From positions 1 through 6,208 of the forward strand of contig JABGTQ010000285.1 of the NCBI GenBank assembly GCA_018647025.1: DNA of 6,208 nt. The letters run 5' to 3'. Position numbers and translations under genes: made by a program. This document shows, piece by piece, positions 1 through 3,975 of this stretch. This stretch comes from Nitrospina sp. GTDB lineage: Bacteria > Nitrospinota > Nitrospinia > Nitrospinales > VA-1. The notes beneath the pieces are model-generated. The model was not told where the DNA came from. It saw nothing but the letters and a program-made list of their open reading frames with translations, and ran no database searches. How positions within the stretch are numbered: the stretch's first letter is position 1; each line of letters opens with the position of its first letter.

Positions 1-695
1 CCCACGGCATCTTTTTCTTCCGGAGTTAGAGGGGGACATACTTTATGGACTTCATTGGCCCAGTAACGGAACGTTTTTCGGAGCTCTTTGGTGTTATTGA
101 TGACACTCATCGATCCTACGCTCCAGTCTTCACCGGGTACCTCAGCTTTAATTGAGGTATTTAAAAAGTGTACTTTTATTTTGGGAGGTTTGGTTTGCTT
201 TAGACAGGCACCAATAAACTCGAGAATCCGATTGTGGTATTCCTCAAACTTCATGCGCCTTGCTTTACGAGTTTTGTAGGATTCTTCATCAGGAGTTTGT
301 AAAGAAATATTCACTTGTGAGGCTGTAACCTTTTCTAATTTTATTGCTTGTTCTTCATCAAGGTAGGTTCCATTAGTGGTTATACCTGTTTTGACACCCA
401 GCTGTGCTGCGTAGTCTAAAATTTCAAAAAAACGAGGGTGCATAAAGGGTTCACCCATGACATGAAAAGTGATTTTTTCAGCCATATTGTATTCAGCAAT
501 CTCATCAATTATCGCGCACACACGCTCAAAATCCATGTACTCATAATGCCGCGTCATCTCTTGTTTGGGACAAAACGTACAATCAAAATTGCAAACATTT
601 GTTAGTTCTATGTGGATGCGTTGTAAAGGAAACTTAACTAATTCTCCAAAGCGTCCTGGGAATCTTTTTGAGGTAGGCTGAACAGTCGTTAGCAT
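1..695 (-). CDS. Radical SAM enzyme of unknown substrate (3' part missing)
   Basis: The first 231 codons of a radical SAM enzyme are present; the gene runs off the left edge. The translation carries the [4Fe-4S]-binding CX3CX2C motif (C35, C39, C42, in VCNFDCTFCP), the GEP motif (81-83, followed by FMHP), TTNGTYL (106-112) and NISLQ (129-133), spread as in the partial TIM barrel of this superfamily. Such enzymes cleave S-adenosylmethionine to a 5'-deoxyadenosyl radical. The spacing resembles SPASM/twitch-type members, but any C-terminal auxiliary cluster would lie outside the window, so the subfamily and substrate are open. The ATG at 695 is the only reasonable start: the next Met is after the cluster motif. 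An AAAGGA at 709-714 overlaps the stop of the preceding zinc-ribbon gene, with a rather long 13-nt spacer. It lies 17 bp behind that gene and is probably co-transcribed, perhaps translationally coupled. The family call is firm; the function is unknown. Confidence 0.9.
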   Translation of the reverse strand, partial: MLTTVQPTSKRFPGRFGELVKFPLQRIHIELTNVCNFDCTFCPKQEMTRHYEYMDFERVCAIIDEIAEYNMAEKITFHVMGEPFMHPRFFEILDYAAQLGVKTGITTNGTYLDEEQAIKLEKVTASQVNISLQTPDEESYKTRKARRMKFEEYHNRILEFIGACLKQTKPPKIKVHFLNTSIKAEVPGEDWSVGSMSVINNTKELRKTFRYWANEVHKVCPPLTPEEKDAV

Positions 696-708
696 AATAT
701 ATTTATAA

Positions 709-714
709 TCCTTT
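709..714 (-). promoter_or_regulatory. Ribosome binding site of the radical SAM gene, overlapping the upstream stop codon
   Basis: On the minus strand AAAGGA lies 13 nt before the ATG at 695 and overlaps the TAA stop (713-715) of the zinc-ribbon gene. The overlap is compatible with coupling of the two genes. The spacer is longer than usual, so initiation may be weak without ribosomes arriving from upstream. Confidence 0.5.
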
Positions 715-898
715 AACTTTTATCCCAAACGTAGCGATTAACACTTTCGCTGGTAAATGAATTGTTAGTAACCTGTCTTGTAACTTCTTTTGATTTGCAT
801 TTTGGGCAAGAAACAGTTTTTTTATCCACTTCTGATATTTTCATTTCTATCACAAAAGGTTTTTTACATTTATTGCAAAGATGATCGTAGTGAGGCAT
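713..898 (-). CDS. FmdB-type zinc-ribbon small protein, 61 aa
   Basis: This 61-residue protein begins MPHYDHLC and matches the opening of the FmdB/CxxC-CxxC zinc-ribbon family (typically MPxYxYxC). It has two knuckles, CNKC (8-11) and CPKC (31-34), about 20 residues apart, that should bind one zinc ion. A short KSKEVTRQV strand follows, as in family members. The polar tail (45-61, ending in VNRYVWDKS) is not recognisable. No signal peptide or membrane segment is visible, so it should be cytoplasmic. An upstream in-frame ATG at 919 would add seven residues (MTFGDIK). The ATG at 898 is preferred because GGAG at 907-910 sits 8 nt before it and the family begins exactly there. FmdB was named as a putative regulator of formamidase/amidase genes, but for most homologues the role is not established. 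It lies between cmoA (36 bp) and the radical SAM gene (17 bp). Confidence 0.88.
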   Translation of the reverse strand: MPHYDHLCNKCKKPFVIEMKISEVDKKTVSCPKCKSKEVTRQVTNNSFTSESVNRYVWDKS

Positions 899-906
899 TT
901 TGATAT

Positions 907-910
907 CTCC
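907..910 (-). promoter_or_regulatory. Ribosome binding site that fixes the zinc-ribbon start
   Basis: GGAG on the minus strand lies 8 nt before the ATG at 898, an ideal distance. It falls inside the longer reading frame starting at 919, so it argues for the shorter 61-residue product. Confidence 0.75.
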
Positions 911-934
911 AAAAGTCAAATATTACAGTAGTTT

Positions 935-1732
935 TTATTTCAATGCAATCAGACCCGCAAAGTTATTCCATTTAAAAAATATATCTACATTATTGAATCC
1001 GGCATCGCGAACAAGTGCCATGGTTTTACTAAGCTTTAATGGAATCAGGACATTTTCTAAGGCGTCCCTTTTTTTTGATATTTCCATTTTCGAGTATCCA
1101 TGACCTTGTTTAAAATCATGGTGCATTTCAGCAAAGGTATCATTTAGAAGTTCGTTTTCACTTAGAACTTTTTCGTTGAGGATAAACCCACCACCTGGTA
1201 TCAAAGATTTATATATTTTTTTAAGTAGGGGGGCTCTGTTTTTTGTGGGGATAAATTGAAGCGTGTAGTTCATTACAATTGCGCAAGAGTCATTGAATAA
1301 AAAAGAGTCATCAATATTTGCTTCTATTAAATTAACAGAATTGGAGAGTTCGTTTAATTTTTTTCGTGCTTTACTTATCATTGCAGCAGAGTTATCGACT
1401 CCAATCAAAGGAACGCTTTGAGTGATTGGTATTGATTTAGCGAGTCGAAGTAATAGTGTCCCTGTGGAGCAACCCAAATCATAGATACATTTATCAGGAG
1501 TGGCTAGACTTTTGCACCAGTTGACAGTTAAATCTTGGCATTCTCGATAAAGCGGAACGCTACGTTCGAGCATGTCGTCAAACACCCTAGCGACGTCACT
1601 GTTAAATTCAAATTTTGTTGGACTATCTTGATCTAAAAATATTTTGTCCTTAGATTTTGTGGCCTCATTTCTTTTAATTCTTTCTCTGCGGGTGGTAGGG
1701 CGGATTGACGGTAGTCTGGGTGAAATAGGCAT
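935..1732 (-). CDS. cmoA: Carboxy-S-adenosyl-L-methionine synthase CmoA
   Basis: CmoA converts SAM and prephenate to carboxy-SAM, which CmoB uses to make 5-carboxymethoxyuridine derivatives (cmo5U) at wobble position 34 of tRNAs reading four-fold boxes. The 265-residue protein aligns with E. coli CmoA as I recall it over nearly its full length: VARVFDDMLERSVPLY (47-62), the SAM loop YDLGCSTG (84-91), VDNSAAMI (112-119), NYTLQF (155-160), MHHDFK (203-208), GYSKMEISKKR (212-222) and a C-terminal NFAGLIALK. R222 matches E. coli Arg199, which salt-bridges the cofactor carboxylate and separates CmoA from ordinary methyltransferases. There are about 23 extra, strongly basic residues at the N terminus (PRLPSIRPTTRRERIKRN). 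The ATG at 1732 has no clear Shine-Dalgarno and no in-frame ATG, GTG or TTG offers a start between it and the conserved core. It lies 54 bp after leuA. The usual partner cmoB is not in the window. Confidence 0.93.
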   Translation of the reverse strand: MPISPRLPSIRPTTRRERIKRNEATKSKDKIFLDQDSPTKFEFNSDVARVFDDMLERSVPLYRECQDLTVNWCKSLATPDKCIYDLGCSTGTLLLRLAKSIPITQSVPLIGVDNSAAMISKARKKLNELSNSVNLIEANIDDSFLFNDSCAIVMNYTLQFIPTKNRAPLLKKIYKSLIPGGGFILNEKVLSENELLNDTFAEMHHDFKQGHGYSKMEISKKRDALENVLIPLKLSKTMALVRDAGFNNVDIFFKWNNFAGLIALK

Positions 1733-1786
1733 TTTGATTAGTTTTTTTTAAACATGGCTAGAGCTTTGGAATGTTTTTATACCCAC

Positions 1787-3346
1787 TTATGGGCCAGCTA
1801 TGCCATCAGACTCAAGCTTATCTGTTTTTAATTTGAATAATAATTTATTGATAGCATTAATGTAAGCAAATCCACTCGCTTCGATAGTGTTTACTCCAAC
1901 TCCTTTGCCTAAAACTTCTCGGTTATTACTAATTACCCTTAGAGTGACTTCACCTTGAGCATCTCGGCCTTTCGTTTTTGACATGACTTGGTAGTCTATT
2001 AACTTACATGAAAGACCTGTAATAATATCAATCGCATTACAGACTGCGTCGACTGGCCCATCTCCGTTAGCTGTGGCTTCTTTTTTTTCGTTGTCTTTCA
2101 TTGTTAAAGTTACCGATGCTTCAGGAGTTTTGCCACTTTCAAATGAGCACTTTATATTTTTAACTTTATAGGTGGTTAAATCATCCTCTAAGGTTTTTTG
2201 TTTTTGAACCAAAGAAAGGATATCTTCTTCAAAAAGATCTTTTTTTTCATCTGCAAGAATTTTAAAATCTTTAAAAACTTGACTAAGTTCACTCTCGGTT
2301 AACTTATAACCCAAGTCTTCGATTTTCTTAGACAGTGCATTTCTGCCTGAGTGTTTACCAAGAACCAGTTCCGATTCTTCCAAACCAATATCTTTTGGGT
2401 TCATTATCTCATAAGTATTTTTTTTCTTAAGAAAACCATCTTGATGAACTCCAGACTCATGGGCAAAAGCATTTTTGCCAACAATGGCTTTGTTACGTTG
2501 TACAAAAAAGCCAGTCAGGCTGCTCACTAATTTACTGCAAGGCATAATTTGTTTTGTATCGATACGAGTGTCCGCACCAAAAAAATTTCTGCGGGTTTTA
2601 AGTGCCATAACAATTTCTTCCATAGCTGCGTTCCCAGCGCGCTCTCCAATTCCATTAATTGTGCACTCTATCTGGCGTGCGCCTGCCTTAACCGCTGCAA
2701 GTGAATTGGCAACAGCCATACCAAGGTCATTGTGGCAGTGCACGCTAATGATAGCTTTATTTATGTTTTTTACATTTGATTTGATGTTAGATATAAGTTC
2801 ACCGAACTCATCAGGTACTGCATAACCAACAGTATCGGGTATATTTACTGTTTTTGCTCCTGCTTCAATTACGGCTTCAATAACCTCAAACAGAAAATCT
2901 TGTTCTGTTCTGGATGCATCTTCTGGAGAAAACTCTATATCATCGCAAAATTTTTTTCCAAACTGCACGGCGTCTGTTGCCATTTTTATGATTTCAGATT
3001 TGTTCTTTTGAAGTTTGTGATCGCGGTGTACTTTCGACGTTGAAAGAAAAATGTGAATACGAGGGGAATCTGCTTTTTCAAGGGCCTGAGCTGCGGATGC
3101 TATATCTTTTTCCAATGCACGGGCTAATCCTGCTATTGACGCGCCTCTGATTTCATGTGCTATTTCCCTTACTGAGTCAAAATCACCTGGGGACGCGGCA
3201 GGAAAACCCGCTTCGATCACATCAACTTTTAGAGCGGCTAGTTTTCTAGCGATTTCAAGTTTTTCTTTTCGATTTAAACTTGCCCCAGGGCACTGCTCAC
3301 CATCACGCAAGGTAGTGTCAAATATAACGAGTCTTTCTAGTGACAT
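1787..3346 (-). CDS. leuA: 2-isopropylmalate synthase LeuA
   Basis: LeuA condenses acetyl-CoA with 2-oxoisovalerate to 2-isopropylmalate, the committed step of leucine synthesis, in the cytoplasm. The 519-residue product has the usual long-form length. It shows FDTTLRDGEQ (9-18, metal ligand D10), EAGFPAASPGDF (45-56), NIPDTVGYAVP (168-178), metal ligands H203 and H205 in SVHCHNDLG, NGIGERAGN (231-239), HESGVHQDG (296-304) and LGKHSGR (329-335). The C-terminal third (about 395-510) is the regulatory domain, with NGDGPVDAV (427-435) and the GVGVNTIEASGFAYINAINKL region (482-502), so leucine feedback inhibition is expected. The overall match is to LeuA rather than citramalate or homocitrate synthase. 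The reading frame could open at a TTG (3364), but AAGGA at 3357-3361 sits 10 nt before the ATG at 3346, and E. coli LeuA also starts just before FDTTLRDG, so 3346 is chosen. It is first in a probable four-gene unit and divergent from gltB. Confidence 0.96.
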   Translation of the reverse strand: MSLERLVIFDTTLRDGEQCPGASLNRKEKLEIARKLAALKVDVIEAGFPAASPGDFDSVREIAHEIRGASIAGLARALEKDIASAAQALEKADSPRIHIFLSTSKVHRDHKLQKNKSEIIKMATDAVQFGKKFCDDIEFSPEDASRTEQDFLFEVIEAVIEAGAKTVNIPDTVGYAVPDEFGELISNIKSNVKNINKAIISVHCHNDLGMAVANSLAAVKAGARQIECTINGIGERAGNAAMEEIVMALKTRRNFFGADTRIDTKQIMPCSKLVSSLTGFFVQRNKAIVGKNAFAHESGVHQDGFLKKKNTYEIMNPKDIGLEESELVLGKHSGRNALSKKIEDLGYKLTESELSQVFKDFKILADEKKDLFEEDILSLVQKQKTLEDDLTTYKVKNIKCSFESGKTPEASVTLTMKDNEKKEATANGDGPVDAVCNAIDIITGLSCKLIDYQVMSKTKGRDAQGEVTLRVISNNREVLGKGVGVNTIEASGFAYINAINKLLFKLKTDKLESDGIAGP

Positions 3347-3356
3347 TGAACTGTCT

Positions 3357-3361
3357 TCCTT
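3357..3361 (-). promoter_or_regulatory. Ribosome binding site that fixes the leuA start
   Basis: AAGGA on the minus strand lies 10 nt before the ATG at 3346. It directly follows the alternative TTG (3362-3364), so a start at that TTG would leave this site inside the gene. This supports the 519-residue form. Confidence 0.7.
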
Positions 3362-3386
3362 CAATAGTTTACTGCCTGAAAAAGTC

Positions 3387-3402
3387 TGTGCTTAAAGTAG
3401 TA
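3387..3402. repeat. Near-repeat shared with 3767-3782 (leuA-side copy)
   Basis: The sequence TGTGCTTAAAGTAGTA here and TGTACTTAAAGTATTA at 3767-3782 agree at 14 of 16 positions, in the same orientation. This copy lies within the leuA leader, about 40 bp before its ATG. Confidence 0.35.
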
Positions 3403-3432
3403 GATGCTGGTTTGTGAGCAAAGAGAAATAAT

Positions 3433-3453
3433 TTGAGTTTCCCGAGAACTCAA
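3433..3453 (-). promoter_or_regulatory. Leader hairpin upstream of leuA, possible weak attenuator
   Basis: TTGAGTT (3433-3439) and AACTCAA (3447-3453) form a perfect 7-bp stem around a 7-nt loop, which a T-G pair could close further. Read toward leuA, the hairpin is followed by the U-rich run AUUAUUUCUCUUU and ends about 87 nt before the leuA ATG. This is the layout of an attenuator or a processing/stability hairpin. The stem has only two G-C pairs, so termination would be weak. No T-box sequence and no leucine-rich leader peptide was found. The pairing is certain as sequence; the role is inferred. Confidence 0.35.
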
Positions 3454-3486
3454 CCGGCGATGGTGTGTTCAAATCTTCCAATTCGA

Positions 3487-3502
3487 CTAATATATTTATT
3501 AG
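3487..3502. repeat. Small AT-rich inverted repeat
   Basis: CTAATA (3487-3492) and TATTAG (3497-3502) form a perfect inverted repeat around TATT. It lies 5 bp from the left edge of the palindromic site at 3508-3523. On the minus strand it contains TATATT, which could serve as a -10-like element for leuA, but no matching -35 box is visible. At this base composition it may be chance. Confidence 0.3.
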
Positions 3503-3507
3503 AGGAG

Positions 3508-3523
3508 TTTTGCGTACGCACAA
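3508..3523. promoter_or_regulatory. Palindromic operator-like site in the leuA upstream region
   Basis: TGCGTACGCA (3511-3520) is a perfect 10-bp palindrome. After one mismatched pair on each side, TT and AA extend it to a 16-bp dyad. It is a GC-containing island in otherwise very AT-rich DNA, about 165 bp upstream of the leuA start. Such symmetry is typical of sites for dimeric transcription factors, but I do not recognise the factor. Confidence 0.4.
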
Positions 3524-3605
3524 TCTATTATTTTTATCAGATTTTATCCTAATATTACAGGTATTTAAGTTATTTTTGCATAATTTTAAAATTTATAATT
3601 TTTCT

Positions 3606-3648
3606 AAAATAATTGTTTTTTTATAGAAACTAGAAAAAATTATTGTTT
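3606..3648. repeat. Imperfect direct repeat, 30-bp offset
   Basis: AAAATAATTGTTT (3606-3618) recurs as AAAATTATTGTTT (3636-3648), 12 of 13 bases identical, with start points exactly 30 bp apart, about three helical turns. The second copy overlaps an inverted repeat, AGAAAC (3625-3630) with GTTTCT (3645-3650). It may be a pair of same-face protein sites, or low-complexity coincidence in AT-rich DNA. Confidence 0.3.
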
Positions 3649-3664
3649 CTGAGTGGCAATATTT

Positions 3665-3687
3665 AGGTTAAAATTAATGATTAACCT
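3665..3687. promoter_or_regulatory. Interrupted dyad, operator-like
   Basis: AGGTTAA (3665-3671) and TTAACCT (3681-3687) are perfect 7-bp inverted half-sites separated by 9 bp, giving a 23-bp interrupted dyad with about two-turn spacing of the half-site centres. Such a layout suits a dimeric regulator, LysR-type being one possibility, since such regulators often control gltB. It is about 290 bp upstream of the gltB start. As RNA it could also form a stem. The symmetry is visible; the regulator is conjecture. Confidence 0.35.
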
Positions 3688-3716
3688 TTATTCTTTATAT
3701 TATCATTACTTAAGAT

Positions 3717-3760
3717 TAGGTGTCCTACTTTGTATGAATCCACCTATTTTGGTTTTTTTT
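3717..3760 (+). terminator. Terminator-like stem-loop with T tract upstream of gltB
   Basis: TAGGTG (3717-3722) pairs with CACCTA (3741-3746). Inside, TC/GA and TAC/GTA can pair around a TTT loop (3729-3731), with one mismatch and a three-base bulge. The tract TTTTGG plus eight Ts (3747-3760) follows directly. This is the shape of an intrinsic terminator on the plus strand, although the stem is interrupted. It lies about 215 bp before the gltB ATG with no protein gene in front of it, so it would be either an attenuator in a long gltB leader or the end of a small RNA. Confidence 0.3.
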
Positions 3761-3766
3761 AATGTG

Positions 3767-3782
3767 TGTACTTAAAGTATTA
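3767..3782. repeat. Near-repeat shared with 3387-3402 (gltB-side copy)
   Basis: This is the partner of the element at 3387-3402 (14 of 16 identical). This copy contains the perfect odd palindrome TACTT-A-AAGTA (3769-3779) and begins 7 bp after the T tract of the stem-loop at 3717-3760, about 195 bp upstream of gltB. Confidence 0.35.
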
Positions 3783-3975
3783 TTTTTAGTGTAATTAAAT
3801 AACATTATAAAAACGGTAGTTAAATCATACTTCAGTAACACTTTTAAAACTAATAGTTTAGGTTTAAAGGTATAGAAATTGCTTTTATTTAGTTATTAAT
3901 GTAGGTGATTTTATAGTGATAAGAGCGCTTATATTTTATTGAGTTATTTAAAATTAATTAGTTATCTTTTTAGAC

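Larger units (their letters stand above)
3365..3975. other. AT-rich divergent intergenic region between leuA and gltB
   Basis: No protein gene, tRNA or recognisable RNA family was found in about 610 bp. The part from about 3480 to 3970 is far more AT-rich than the flanking genes, with many T and A runs. It must contain the promoters of both divergent units. AT-rich -10-like hexamers are abundant (for example TATAAT at 3594-3599 and TATAGT at 3912-3917 on the plus strand), but none has a convincing -35 box at proper spacing, so no promoter is called. There is no CAT on the plus strand between 3365 and 3540, so the leuA leader on the minus strand has no ATG-started leader peptide there. Several dyads and repeats, listed separately, are the main structure. 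The length is generous for two promoters and may include long leaders or a small RNA. Confidence 0.7.

Noticed and set aside
88..279. Plus-strand frame of 63 codons
   Set aside because: It lies antisense to the radical SAM gene, has no family resemblance and no ribosome binding site; it is a shadow frame.
900..1103. Plus-strand frame of 67 codons
   Set aside because: It lies almost wholly antisense to the conserved 3' end of cmoA and has no recognisable protein features.
1738..1776. Terminator or upstream mini-frame (ATG TTT AAA AAA AAC TAA) between leuA and cmoA
   Set aside because: The only pairing is AAACAT/ATGTTT with a 15-nt loop and no T tract in the leuA direction; the five-codon frame has no ribosome binding site.
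2475..2825. Plus-strand frame of 116 codons
   Set aside because: It is antisense to the most conserved part of leuA (metal-binding and GIGERAGN region), which explains its openness; no protein family recognised.
3365..3540. T-box leader or leucine leader peptide upstream of leuA
   Set aside because: The T-box core sequence is absent, and there is no ATG on the minus strand in this stretch from which a leader peptide could start.
3654..3670. Sigma-54 promoter beginning at TGGCAA upstream of gltB
   Set aside because: The GG at 3655-3656 is not followed by a GC at the required distance.
3734..3794. Two very short plus-strand frames (3734-3775, 13 codons; 3762-3794, 10 codons, Leu/Val-rich) as leader peptides
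   Set aside because: Neither has a ribosome binding site, and they overlap the T tract and each other; no run of regulatory codons is convincing.
3919..3932. Small inverted repeat ATAAG-AGCG-CTTAT close to gltB
   Set aside because: Only five base pairs, common by chance at this composition, with no further support as an operator or terminator.
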